Position numbers and translations under genes: made by a program
Part shown: positions 23,367 to 34,180 of the stretch, in pieces
How the letters are laid out: each line of letters begins with the position of its first letter
Position numbering within the stretch: position 1 is the first letter of the stretch
Assembly: GCA_019915015.1 (NCBI GenBank)
Contig: JAHBBC010000007.1
Span: 1,550,001 to 1,614,000, forward strand
Length of the DNA stretch: 64,000 bases
Direction of reading: 5' to 3'
Source of the DNA: Auriscalpium vulgare
Taxonomy: Eukaryota > Basidiomycota > Agaricomycetes > Russulales > Auriscalpiaceae
The notes under the pieces: model-generated
Database searches by the model: none
What the model was told of the DNA's origin: nothing
What the model saw: only the letters and a program-made list of their open reading frames with translations

Positions 23367-23966
23367 GAGTGACTTGCATATCACATATGAACGACCGAGA
23401 CGCACCGCACACGTGGCGACGGCGGCGCCCCCGCCACGCTACCTGCGACAGCCAGCGAGCTCGTCCCCGAGTGCAAACTTGTGGCAACCTCCCTCTCGCG
23501 CCGGCCGGCGACGCGCATATACGCCCGGGCGGCTGCGTCCAGCAGGATGCTCTGGAAGGGTCCCGCGGGCGGACAAGCGGCGTTTTTCAAACGAGCCGCA
23601 TGATGGATCATGCATGGGATTGGCCTGGAGCAACGCTATATCAGTAAAGAGTGCGCAGGTGGACCTGCGGCTGACCTGTGCACGTCTGGCTGGCCGAGAA
23701 AAACTTAAGAGGTTTGCCAGAGGCAGGACGCGCCGCGGACGCGTGGCAGTCCGAGTCACGTCACGCGGGTAGTGACACGGTGACGGAGCCTGCTCAAGTC
23801 TCAAGAACATGCGATTTCGAACGAGTGTAATATATAACAAACATGCAAAACATGACACCGGTGTGTAATCAACAGCCATTAGATGCAAAATCGACGCCTC
23901 CGCAACTCTCTATAGCCTCCCCCAAGCAGTGTCCGCCCCAAGACCCACTCGCCGCAAGCGACCTCC
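23367..23966. other. Intergenic, no gene seen
   Basis: Six hundred bases between the PPR-like start and the Cut8 stop. Several frames are open but with no conserved motif or splice-consistent extension. This should contain the PPR-like promoter and the Cut8 3' UTR. Confidence 0.45.
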
Positions 23967-25290
23967 TCATGCATCCATCATCATCGGCTGCAGCATCCGG
24001 CCCACCAGCCACCCGACCTTCCCTACCCACTGATCCCGGATGTCCCGCAGCGCCTCGAGGCCGTGGCCCTTGGCCTCCGCATACCCGTCCAGGTCGCGCT
24101 CCCATGTACGCACCGTCTCTCCCCCGAACATGCCGCCCTGCTTGTTTACCACATCATCCACGTGGCCAATCCACGCCCTCCACTCGTCCAGAAGCCTCGG
24201 CAGTATGAGAGGCGCAAGCGACGCTTGCGTCAGCGCGGGTTGGGCGAGGACGTGCGACGTGAGCGTCTGCAGGAAGATGAACGTCTCCGACGCAGACGGT
24301 TTGTCCTTGGCTTGGGCTGGGAAGACGACGATGCCGGCTGCGATCCTGGACGCGAAGCCGATGGGGGTGGGATGCACGAAAAGTAACGAAGATAGGACGT
24401 AGATGCGGAGACAAATTCGTTGATGTGAGGCCGGACGCGAGACACGATGTATTCTTCCCGCATGCCCGCATGGCCTTCTGGCCCGGAAGTCGCGCCGAAG
24501 CCAGAAGGCTGCGGTGACGCTAGCCGACCGAAACCCAGGGGAGAGGTCCCAAAAGCGCTTGGACGGCTGTTGAAGCCCGACGCAAATCCAAAGCCGAACG
24601 GCGAGGAGGAGGACGCTTGGGCATGCTGGGGCGTGTTCGAGTAGGGGTAGGCGTCGCGGAGTTTCTTTGCTGACTGATTGAGTGCTTGTATTGCGGTATC
24701 GAGAGACGGGCGGGGAATCAATGATAACAGCAAGGGCTTCAGCGACGGCTGGGATTGGATGAGGGACGTAAGGAGGGGGAGCAGAGATTGTGGTGGCAAC
24801 GTCGCTGCGGCGGCACGTTTAGTTGGCCGTCGGGTACGAGCTATTGATGTGCAGACTAACCTAATAACACCCCAACATCGACATCCTGATCATCAGGCTC
24901 CCGCAGCTGATTCTCCTTGGACGTCCCACCCTCCTTGAAACCGGGCGTCGCAGGCGTCGTCCGCGCGCGCTTTGGGATAGTCCGCTTCGGGCGCTCAGGC
25001 GTCGGGCTCCGGTCCATCGCATCGTCCCTCGAGCCCTGCCTCGAGGGGCCACTCTGGTCATCGTCCTCGACACGCCGCTTCAAAGAGCGGGTAGGAGGCT
25101 GTGAGATTGTCGACGCCAGTTGCTGGATAGCGGCCGGGTGGGAGAACACCCCGTGTGCGCCTGACGGCGACCAGCCGACGACGGGTGAGGACATCGCGAG
25201 CCCGAAGTTGAAGCCGAAGGGAGAGGAGGCGTGGGTGGCTGGTGCTGGGTGGAAGTCTATTTGAGGCTGTGGGTAGACGACATTCGCCAT
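23967..25290 (-). CDS. STS1: Nuclear proteasome tethering factor Cut8/Sts1
   Basis: Cut8/Sts1 anchors 26S proteasomes at the nuclear envelope. It is short-lived and needed for degradation of mitotic regulators. Exons 25290-24861, 24804-24378 and 24345-23967 sum to 1236 nt and 411 aa. Features are an N-terminal disordered region with a basic, lysine-bearing patch (SLKRRVEDDD, PERPKRTIPKRAR), which in Cut8 serves proteasome binding; the six-helix core starting LPPQSLLPLLTSLIQSQPSL; the SLIPRPSLDTAIQALNQSAK block; SRVRPHINEFVSAST; and SASETFIFLQTLTSHVL. An FG-rich insertion (FGFGFASGF) interrupts the helical region. The second intron in this model is only 32 nt. A donor 21 nt upstream would make a 53-nt intron in the same frame and remove SYLRYFS. 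The ATG at 25290 gives MANVVYPQPQIDF. Confidence 0.85.
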
Positions 25291-25515
25291 GGTCAAAGAT
25301 GGTGGTTTGAAAGGAGCGTACGCGGTCGGTGAAGTCGGCTTGGCTCGAGGCCACCCTAAAGCGCATCACGTGTCGTCCACGCCTTTTTAGCCGGACATCT
25401 TTTTCTCCTTCGTTCGTTCCACTTCCACCCTTCCTCCCTTGTCCTGGTGAGCATCGTTTCTTTTCTTCGTCTGGGACGAGACAAAGTATGAATCGCTACT
25501 TTGAAGCCTTCGGGC

Positions 25516-25587
25516 TGATGAACTGTCATCATCTATACCCAAATTTCTGAGCTTTCTTAGTGCCTTTCGCCCTCTACGTGTCGCTGA
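25516..25587 (+). ncRNA. Candidate box C/D snoRNA (intron 1)
   Basis: Box C core TGATGA at 25516-25521, an internal CTGA (D') at 25547-25550 and a terminal CTGA (D) at 25584-25587. The stretch CTATACCCAAATTT directly before D' is complementary to the fungal 25S segment AATTTGGGTATAG, as I remember it. CTTTCGCCC further on is complementary to the next bases of the same rRNA region. The residue before box C is C rather than a purine, and I see no good terminal stem, so confidence is limited. Confidence 0.35.
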
Positions 25588-25659
25588 CTTTTGCCTTGCA
25601 AGTTGGTGGCCCCTTGTCCTCGGCCTTGAATGTGAGTTTCTATGCTGCATCTGTCTCGC

Positions 25660-25735
25660 ATGATCGACCAAATAGAAGTCAAGCCCCAAGCTCGTCTCAC
25701 GGACGAGCGGTGACGATCATCCATGCTAATACTGA
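25660..25735 (+). ncRNA. Candidate box C/D snoRNA like yeast snR53 (intron 2)
   Basis: A CTGA (box D) at 25732-25735 is preceded by TCCATGCTAAT at 25720-25730. This is perfectly complementary over 11 nt to the conserved 18S segment ATTAGCATGGA. By the D-plus-five rule the target is the A of ATTAGC, which I believe is yeast Am796, guided by snR53. A near-consensus C' box GTGACGA lies at 25710-25716. The 5' box C candidate, ATGATCG at 25660, is imperfect. A hairpin GCTCGTC/GACGAGC occupies the middle. This is the best supported of the three. Confidence 0.45.
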
Positions 25736-25871
25736 TTCTTCCTGTCCGCCTTTGGGTCTCAACTGTTCCAACACGAATGCTGACTTCCTCTTCTCTCGCA
25801 GTCTCAACCTCAGTGCACCTGTTCGTGCGTCCGCTTGGTTTCCTGTGAGTCTTTTATGGCATTTGCTACAC

Positions 25872-25985
25872 ATGATTATATTACATTGTCCGAGCTCGAT
25901 TCCGCGCCGCGACGACTCAATTTTATCGTAATGTCTTCAACCAAATGAACTCCCCTTCCCACTCCTTATATCGCCAGTTTACTGA
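25872..25985 (+). ncRNA. Weak candidate box C/D snoRNA (intron 3)
   Basis: Box C-like ATGATTA at 25872 and CTGA at 25982-25985, with ATCGCCAGTT at 25970-25979 complementary to a 25S segment AACTGGCGAT as I recall it. The C-D distance of about 110 nt is long and the box C is imperfect. Reported mainly because it sits in the third unusually long intron of the same locus. Confidence 0.22.
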
Positions 25986-26194
25986 TTGCCATTGAAGATC
26001 GACGTGCACGAGGTCCTAGTCTACAACCTGAGCGTGCATGTGGTCCCCCTCCTGTACCATCTGTATAAATAATTGGAATGCAATGAATATCCTATGGCAA
26101 TGTCTACATATTATTGAAGTAGAGCTATGATCCTGTGCACCGAGCGATGTCAATAGCATGCGGAGCAGCCACAATCGTCTACTGGCAGATCCGT

Positions 26195-29044
26195 CTAGAT
26201 AGTCTCCGATGGGGGCCAGCACACATTCAGCGCCCACATGACGAAAAGACAGACAACCAACTTAGTCCCCACCCCCGGACTCCAACCCGCCTTCCCTAAC
26301 CACGTACGCAAAGCAGACTGCGGCCTCGATCCGTCTGCCAAACGATCGACCCATCGCGGCCGCGTAGGCGTTGGTGGTTCGACGCCCAGACCTGCCATCT
26401 GACCCGTTCCGATCTCCACCATCTCGTCGGCCGTGCCCGTCTGCTCGACGCGCACATAGTCGCTATCTCGGTCGTGGCGACTGCTGGCGGCGGGGATGTC
26501 CGTGACAGTCGTAGGGAGAGTCTTCATGGCGTCGCCTTTCCCGCAGATCCACTTTGTGAGGTCGCCGGTGGCGATGGCAACGTAGTGGCTGACGTAGAGG
26601 AACATGACGGTGGTTGACACCATGTTCAACGATCGCCACTGCGTCCATGGGATCACGAGGAGGATGCCCTTCGTATCGGCGGCGAGCCATAGGTGGTACT
26701 GGATGGTGAACGTTTCCAAGGAGCACCGCCCGATCCATGCAAACGCGTGCGACGATGCAGAACGCAGGATTGGGTTGGCATTGCGCAATGTCACAAATGC
26801 CACGACGGGGAGGAAGGAGATGTAGGGGTGCCACGTGTTGTACACAAACTTGTCGGGCTGCATGAGCTCGAAGGCAAAAAACCAAAAGAGAACGAGACAC
26901 GACGCTCCGATGACAATCTTCAACGCCAGAGGCCAGCTCGGATGGTCGGCGAGACGATGTTCGCGGAACTTGATGACGGCCAATGCAGCGAACATCCCAA
27001 CATAGACGATCCAGAGGTCCAGACCGACGCGGAAAGCCCATTCTTTGGCCGACCACTGGATGTTGAAAGTACTATTCAGGAAATCGAAACACGTCTCCAG
27101 CAGCCATGGCTCGTGCATAAACCAGGTGACCAGCCCAGCGGACAGCAGGATCTTTCCCACGAGGAATGGCATCCGGTCGTTGAATCTTGAACCGGCGATC
27201 ATCGTAGTGTAGATGATCAAGTACCACATCGACACGAGGGGGGCAAAATAGTAGGATATGTAGTCCGTGTTCATGGCGTACGCGAGTATAAGGGTGAACA
27301 GATTCAACCTGATCATGATCTGTCCCCAAATGAGGGTCAAGCGGTATTGGCGACAGAGGACCGGCGTACCTGGGCAACACGAGCGAAGCTGAAATCGGCT
27401 TTCTTGACGTAGAACGTGGTATGGCCGTATCCAGTCATGAAAAGGTACGACGCCACCAGAACACGTATAGGATTGTAAATGCCAGAGATCTTCGACGCCC
27501 CAAGATAATGGTAGATCAGAATGGCGACTACAGTGCACGTCAGAACTGCGATAATCAGACCGATTCAATTGAACGTACTCTGCATCCAACCTTTCCATTC
27601 ATCTGTTTGTACTCTGTTCAAGAAGCCGAGGTCTTGGTCCGCCCGCCGTACGGTCGCTAGTCCCACGACCAAAGATGCGATGCTCAGAAATGCGAAGGTC
27701 CAGGGGTTAAACTGTTTCTGCTCCTTCATCCAAAACGACGTCCTGTCGGCCACGAATATGAGTGCAATGGCTCCACTGAAAATCAGCAAGGCTCTATGGA
27801 CATGATCCAAGGTGGATGTGCTGAGTTTCTCGGACCCTGAAAGAGGCATAAGCACCCTCACAAGGTGAGAATGCAGACAATAACGCACCTGGATATCGGG
27901 AAAGCAGCCATACATATGGTCCGGAAAGAATGGCAACCGCCAGAACAGCCAGATGAAGGTATGAAGGCCGTGGATAACTTCTACAACAAGTCTTATCGAG
28001 GGGAAACTGCTTTGGGAGATATTCGTTGCATCGGAAATTGAGCAGGACGTTGGCTTGGGTTCTGACCACCGCGTCTGAGAAGTGCAGCCCGTCTTCTGTC
28101 TGGGATGGATCGAGCATATCGTTGAAAGATTTGAATAAAGATACCGGCGGAGCAGCCGGAGGTGAGAAGATGAAATCGAAGACTCCGGGGGTATATGGGT
28201 GAATTCTATGGTATAGGTCCGAGTTCATGGCGTCACGGTCAGATGCGAGCATAGTGGTAGCGCGCTCCGGAGAGAGCTTGGAGGAGACGACGTCCTCGAC
28301 GGGCAAGAACACAACTTCGTCGGCCGGCTTCCGGGGAGCGTGTATTAAAGAGTTGAGAACAAACTCAATGTTGGATTCCCAGGCCGTCAGGCCGCCCGAG
28401 GTGTCGGCATACCGCAGATACCAAAGACCTGAGCCTAGCACTAGTAGCCCTGGGCGGTGTATTGAGGGTTCACCGGCGGGTGCGTTGTACGGGGACACAA
28501 GATCTGCGGTGCGTGACGAATTGAGGAAAGGATCCCAGATAAATGACAGCTCTGAGCCGGAGTTTGACCGCAGGGAGTGGTCCGAGTGCTTTAGGCCCTC
28601 CTCTGGGGGCTCGGTCGGGAGGGTCGGGTCGACGATGTTGGCAAATTGGAAGAAGAGTTTTCTTGTGACAGAGTCACCAGCGAACACGGCACTTTTGTTG
28701 TGCAAACATGTTGTGACATCGTCTGGCCGGTATTTATGAACCATGCAGCCTGCGGAGATGGGTGTAAGGATGATCGTCAAGTCCAACGGAAAGACACGCA
28801 CCATCCGGCTGCCAATTTTTGAAGTCGTTATCCAGCCAGCGACCCCCATTTAAGAGGGAATTGCAATGGTTTCTATCCAATGGGTCTGTAGGTTACGCGT
28901 GAGTCGGCTGAGTGGAGGCCAAGCGTGTGGTAACGTACCAATGACGAGATAGCGAGAGAGGCCAAGGAGAAGAGCTGCGCTGAGGGCTGCTATGGAGGCA
29001 TGATGGAATAGGTGGGGATAAGGAGAAAGCGTGAAGTGGACCAT
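26195..29044 (-). CDS. Cas1/CASD1-like polysaccharide O-acetyltransferase
   Basis: A Golgi or secretory-pathway multispanning enzyme related to Cryptococcus Cas1 (capsule O-acetylation) and human CASD1. The start [21 protein letters not shown] leads into a hydrophobic anchor. Joining exons over introns near 28930-28880 and 28795-28750 gives the typical catalytic N-terminal region ([13 protein letters not shown], then NWQPDGCMVHKY). The GDSL/PC-esterase nucleophile block [16 protein letters not shown] follows, with [15 protein letters not shown] and later GLHFSDAV. The C-terminal half, in other frames, holds many TM segments, including [13 protein letters not shown] and [23 protein letters not shown], the Cas1 acyltransferase module. 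Introns lie near 27850-27880, 27590-27560 and 27380-27350. The C terminus ends with a TM segment then WPPSETI. In a fungus without a capsule the likely substrate is a cell-wall glycan; that is inference. Confidence 0.88.
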
Positions 29045-29290
29045 GGCCTGAACGTCGGAGGCATGAGCGACCGCGACTCAGCCGAAACTGGACGACGCCG
29101 AGCCACGCCGGATGTGGCAGGAGTCGCCTAAAATCGCGCTATTGTGGCGATGTGCCCTTGGTAGCGAGCGCAGTCGGGCGCGAGCTTGGCTGTCGCACAG
29201 CCCGTGATATTATGTAGCGGCAAATGCAGTCCACTTGCAGCTCTCTAATACCCTCTGCCTGATCAACACGACCACGACCACGCTCTCCCC
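29045..29290. promoter_or_regulatory. Divergent promoter, Cas1-like / rhomboid
   Basis: The Cas1-like gene and the rhomboid gene start 246 bp apart on opposite strands, so this stretch must serve both. No clear TATA box is visible. Confidence 0.4.
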
Positions 29291-31435
29291 ATGACCGAAC
29301 CCATACCCCTCACGACTTACCCTCACCCAGCTGAGTACGACGGCGGCTCCACGCCTCACCCGCGTTCCTCGTACATGGACCAGAAGACAGAGTGAGGCGC
29401 TATCCGCCGGCCTGTATACATGCGCTGACAGCATTGGATTCAGTGGGCACTACAGTGGACTTTATGATCACGCGAGCGTGAATGAACAGCCATTGTACCC
29501 TGGGCACGCACGAGACTCTCTACCCCGCATCGACGAGCCCTTTCATGCGTATCCTGACTCGCCTGCTCACTCTCCACCTGAACTCCATCCGAACGACAAG
29601 AGTGACGTCTCCTTGGTTCGTAATGCCGGGAAATACTCTGGAGGCCCAAGCTACGGTGACCTGGGCAAGTCGCGTCCTATGCCCTCGCATCGTTAGCACT
29701 CATCTGTCGTAGGCTATGTGGAGGCAGACCCGTTAGATGGCAAACATGAAGACTCCGCGCCGCGTGGTCCTCTGGCTCGCTTCTTCCCCAGTGGCCGTTA
29801 TCCGCTGCAGCAACGTATCGAGGACAAGAAGAGAGGCATAGGACGACAGAAGTATCCTATTCTGAGTTTGTGCAGCATCTATGATTTCTTTGGCGCATCA
29901 CTCATTCTCCACCGTCAGCTTGGGTGCTGACTGCCACGATGATTGCCGTGTTTATCTACGAGATCGTTGTGAATGCCAAAGCGCAGGGTAGCCCATTCTC
30001 GTTCAAGGTTCGGCGCCGTTCATGTCCGCGCATTCCAAGCTTTGACATTGCTCTGCAGCCCGTCGTCAATCCAATGCTTGGTCCCTCAGGCAGCGCTCTC
30101 ATTCGTGTTGGCGCCCGCTTTCCTCCATGTATGAAGATTGTGCAAGACGTTCCTGTGACTTTGCAATTGCCTTGTATGTACAACGTTTTTCTTACTATAA
30201 TGACCTTGCACTGAGCTGTCACAGGTCTCAACGACACTGCTAATCCGCCCGACCGCCTTTGCACCATTGAGAGCATCTGTGATCACGGCGGGTTCAACGG
30301 CCAAAAGCCTAATCAGTGGTGGCGGTTCGTGGCCAGACGATTGTACTCTCATTCGTAACCGCATCTCACTATATCCTCAGATTTATTACGCCCATCTTTC
30401 TGCATGCAGGCCTCATACATCTCGCTCTCAACATGCTTGCGCAAATGACAGCAGCCGCACAGGTAATGTGTTAAATGCCATGTGAACCAGAATTAGTCGT
30501 CTGAATGCCTGTCAGATTGAAAAAGAAATGGGAACAGGAGGTTTCTTCCTCCTCTACTTTTCCGCAGGAATCTTTGGGTATGACATCATTTTCATCATAA
30601 ACGTGGTCAGCCCTCACGTCCGTTGTGCAGAAACGTCTTGGGAGGCAATTTCTCCTTGGTTGGTGTGCCTTCGGTGGGTGCCAGTGGCGCGATCTTTGGG
30701 ACTGTAGCAGTGAGGATATTTGCACGTAAATCCTCTGGCCCTGATCCTCTGACGTTTTGCGTGTGTCCAGGTGGCTTGGGTTGATCTCTTCGCTCATTGG
30801 CGATTGCTGTACCGGCCTGGAAAGCGGGTAAGATGGGCCCTGACAACCAACTCGAAGCTAAATCAGTAATGACGTTCCTTTCAGCTTGCGTTCATGATTG
30901 TAGAGCTTGTCATTGGTGTTGCCATTGGCTACATACCATGTAAGTGGGCATTTTTCTTTGCGCCACTCCATCTAACACCTCATCAGATGTTGACAATTTC
31001 GGTTCGTGACTGACGGACCTACTCCTGCGCGCAGAATAATGACATCATTTGTTTTCCAGCGCATATCGGCGGTTTTGTCATGGGCCTCCTAGTTGGGACG
31101 ACGTTCTATCCTGTAATTAGCCCGTCGCGCAGACACAAGCTCATCATGTGGGGTTTCCGTCTCGCGGCCATACCTATTGCCGTGATACTGTACGTGCTCC
31201 TTATCCGGAACTTCTACACCTCAGACCCCTATGCTGGTATGTCCTCGCGTCCAGTTGATCATGTGAGTGACCACTGACCGAAGGGACGACTAGCTTGCTC
31301 TGGATGCCGGTATCTATCCTGCTTCCCCACGAACAACAACAACCACTGTAAAGGGTTCGTAAAATTGTCTCCTTCATTTTTGGATACAAAACTTACCGTT
31401 CGCTTGCTGCTTACTTTCGTAGAACTGGTGAGTAA
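29291..31435 (+). CDS. Rhomboid-family intramembrane serine protease
   Basis: A polytopic protease that cleaves TM helices within the membrane. The start MTEPIPLTTYPHPAEYDGG opens a ~150-residue cytosolic, Pro/Ser/Asp-rich N terminus. The core follows over about nine introns: VLTATMIAVFIYEIVVNAK (TM1), the loop segment PMLGPSGSALIRVGARFPPCMK, CDHGGFNGQKPNQWWRF, HAGLIHLALNMLAQM, the catalytic serine in VGASGAIFGTVA, and the catalytic histidine in AHIGGFVMGLLVG. The tail after the last TM is cysteine-rich (ACSGCRYLSCFPT then NHCKGTGE), the usual end of fungal rhomboids. I chose the TAA at 31433-31435 because an intron ending near 31422 yields that ending. Ser and His are both present, so it should be active. 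Exact borders of small exons between 30480 and 31060 are uncertain. Confidence 0.88.
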
Positions 31436-31773
31436 TTGTGTACATCTTGTGGTCATCTATCCTTATATCTCCCTAGGCATACAGACGACGACTGTGAGCT
31501 CCGGCAGCTCTGCCATCTGAGCCCCTGCCCTCTGCACGCATCGCTCGCTACGTATCTTGACAACCACCTTATCACCAAGAACTTTTCACGGACTTTCGCT
31601 GCCGACTCACACCGGATAATATGCACCCTGGCTCGATGCGAGCCCAGACGGACTACTTATATCATTGTAGTACTAGAGCCTGTTTATCTGCAACTTGAAT
31701 GTCGCTCAGGCGATCATGATTACTGCGACTGGTCCCTCTTGCCAGACTAGCAATAGCGTCCTTACTTAAATAT
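31436..31773. other. Convergent intergenic region
   Basis: 3' ends of the rhomboid gene and the hydrolase/SnoaL gene face each other. No further gene is supported; a 104-aa plus frame here has no recognisable content. Confidence 0.45.
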
Positions 31774-33618
31774 TCAAATGGACAAGCCCTCGCTTTCTTT
31801 CCACCTGGCAAGTAAGCCATTGCTTGGAATTCCGAACGGATCCAGCACCTTCCGCGCAACTTCGACTCCCGCTACCGGGAGGCCAGTGGGGTCAAGTAAC
31901 CCGAGCTAAAGGTGACGTTTAGTGTTGGCCCAGGTGCGGTGCATCATCAATAACACTCGCACCTGAACGAGCACGGAAGCTTGGTCCCAGTAGCTGGTCA
32001 AAGACATTGAGAGACGAATATATCAGTGGAGCGAACCGCTCACAGGTGCCTTGGGGACTTGATCAATTTTCGAGCAGTCAACGGAAAGCGAGTCGACTCA
32101 CTCGAAAGTCAGCTTGTCTCCTCGAAACGCTACGACACCAACCATGGCGATCTCGATCGGTTTCCCAGTAGGTTCAACGCCTGGGAGGAAGTAGTCGATT
32201 TCCTACAAGGCGCTCAGCGATATTAGAACCCATCATGTAGTACAGTGTGTCTACCATGGTATGTGTGCACTTAAATATCATCTCGTCGATGACCCTATCA
32301 GCGCCGACTGAAAAAGACAATCATGAAGCTTACGCAGCACTGACTGAACGTATAACTTAACTGGTTCTAGAGACTGTGATGAGCTCCGTGTCTGGAGGTG
32401 ATACCTGCGGCATGTCAATCTCCGCTGCGTCTAGACGGACGAGGACTGCACACATTGGTGAAATGGTACTGGGCATGGACGTTGGATGATACTATATGTG
32501 CAGATATGATAAATGAACTCCTACCTTGTAAAACCGTGCTAGATCGTCATATCCTACGCCGCCCGTCAAGGTTGCTACATGATTGACGTAGGGCACCTTG
32601 ACCTGAAAAATGTGTAGGCGTCGCGTAGTCGGATCAAATTTAAATACGGCGCACCATTGTGGACATGGTTTCTACGCATGTGGCACTTGAAGTCAATACT
32701 CCCGCTCATGGATGTAAATTTCTCCGTACTGACTCAGTGCACTCCTCTCAGCGAACTCCTACCGTTACAATGTTTCAATCCCGAGACAAACATAGGATGG
32801 GGATGAAACGAACATAATAGGTGTGCATCTCCCACAACTTCTCCAGATCGAAGTGCGGCCCTAGCTGCCGCCTTAAGAGCTCCAGGGTCCGCGTATACGA
32901 GAGGCTGGTGGCTGATCGGACGTGTGGGTCCACGGAGAAAGGTTCGCCAGCTCGGACGGAAACCGGCGCCTTCGTTGCGAAAAGAAACGGTGGGCTCACC
33001 GGCACTAATGGATATGTATAGATGGTGACTGGGTATCTGTCAGTCGGTGGGGCCATATCGAGAGCCTCTGGAGACTGAAGGCTGAGCATCGCATGCAATA
33101 TCTCTTGTGATGAGGCAAGGTGAACAATTGTCCTGCCTCTCTCGTGAGTAAACGATAGAAACGGATGCATGGGAGGTCCTGCTCACGGTATGCATGTTCC
33201 GTCGCTTGCGCGGATGAGAAGAGAGGAATCCTCAACGACGGGCGTGAAATGAATGCACGCCTTCAAGTGATCGAAACCGGCCACCGCCGTCAAGCTTGCG
33301 ACGATGTTTTCATCGCCTTTGAGGAGGCCGTAGGTGATTATGCCCCATGTAGCACGCCTTGACACCGTCCGTTGAATATAGACTGCGGCAGCTGCGATGT
33401 CCTCTCCAAGATTGTGAGACGACAAAGGGGTGGCCACCTGGAGGACGTCGTAGCCCTCCTCGGCAAACTGGAAACATGTAGACGTCGGTGCATGCGCATG
33501 AGACATCATCTGCCATATGTACCTGCTGACACCAGGAGCTCTGTTCACCTGATATGAGAACCACCAAAAGCGGTGGGTTGTGTACCGATGCCACGCTGTT
33601 CTCGAAAATGCGGAGCAT
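31774..33618 (-). CDS. Carboxymethylenebutenolidase-like / SnoaL (NTF2-like) fusion protein
   Basis: About ten short exons, mostly invisible as long open frames, join by phase-consistent GT-AG introns. The ATG at 33618 gives MLRIFENSVASVHNPPLLVVLISG. Intron 1 (GTACAT to TTTCCAG) leads into FAEEGYDVLQVATPLSSH, then WGIITYGLL and LKACIHFTPV, resembling fungal proteins annotated as dienelactone hydrolase-like. After TIVHLASSQEILHAM and LGPHFDLEKLWEMHTYYEFAER, the C-terminal SnoaL/NTF2-like domain follows: TMVKVPYVNHVATLTGGVGY, DDLARFYKYHFTN, SPPDTELITVSRTIGADRVI, MEIDYFLPGVEPTGKPIEI, YWDQASVLVQLGLLDPTGL. The protein ends at 31774 (EGLSI, TGA). Two domains in one chain suggest a metabolic enzyme acting on small lactones or polyketide-like substrates. 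The usual DLH nucleophile motif is not evident, so activity is unknown. Confidence 0.8.
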
Positions 33619-34180
33619 TGAAAGTCGTTCGCAAAGTGCACACCGACCAACAACGTGGATCTATGCAGAATCTCAGCCGAGGTATATATATGCATGTGCG
33701 ATCGATCACACTCACCTTCTTCAAGGAAACCTGGAGATCAGAGATTAGCAGGAAAGTGCACTTTGTTGGCGCACACGAGGCGCTTCTTATATATCGTCTG
33801 GAATCCCTGGGAGTTTCCGGCTTGTCTAGGCTATACTGTGCAATGGGGAACAGAAGGTGAGCGGTCGAGGTCAAGTCTTCCCACGGGACTGCGGCGGAAA
33901 TAGTAAGGGCACTTCGAACAGGCGACCAGCCTTACATAAGGTCAGCAACCGCTGCCCATCATGTCAGGCAGATGTTTCCGAGATACGAGTGCAAATTCTG
34001 ATGGCGTCTATAATTATGCAAATGAATGTGCAACCTGCCTCCCCTGATTGTGATGATGTGAGATGTAGATCGAGTACTTATCATGTTGAGGTATGCTGCT
34101 TAGTACTACCCAGAACGAAAACACGGCGAATGGCAGACATAAGAATGAGCAACACACAAGAGATATAGGCTACGCACGCG
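33619..34180. other. Intergenic, no gene seen
   Basis: Lies between the start of the hydrolase/SnoaL gene and the stop of the ankyrin-DIL gene. It contains a TATATATA near 33682 that may be the core promoter of the former. No coding frame is supported. Confidence 0.4.

Larger units (their letters stand above)
25388..26010 (+). ncRNA. Candidate non-coding snoRNA host transcript
   Basis: No coding frame fits here, but the plus strand shows good splice signals: donor at 25447 (GTGAGC) with acceptor at 25602, donor at 25632 (GTGAGT) with acceptor at 25801 (TCTCTCGCAG), and donor at 25845 (GTGAGT) with a possible acceptor at 25997. The implied introns are 156, 170 and 153 nt, about three times the local norm. 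The internal exons are tiny (29 and 43 nt). Each intron contains box C/D-like elements with a stretch complementary to rRNA upstream of a CTGA. Tiny exons with snoRNA-bearing introns are the known layout of snoRNA host genes. The T/C-rich leader near 25390-25440 also suggests a transcript start. It shares a divergent promoter with Cut8. All inferred from sequence; no expression evidence. Confidence 0.45.

Noticed and set aside
25387..25689. 100-codon minus-strand frame over the snoRNA locus
   Set aside because: Low-complexity basic translation with no motif. The splice signals and rRNA-complementary guides are on the plus strand.
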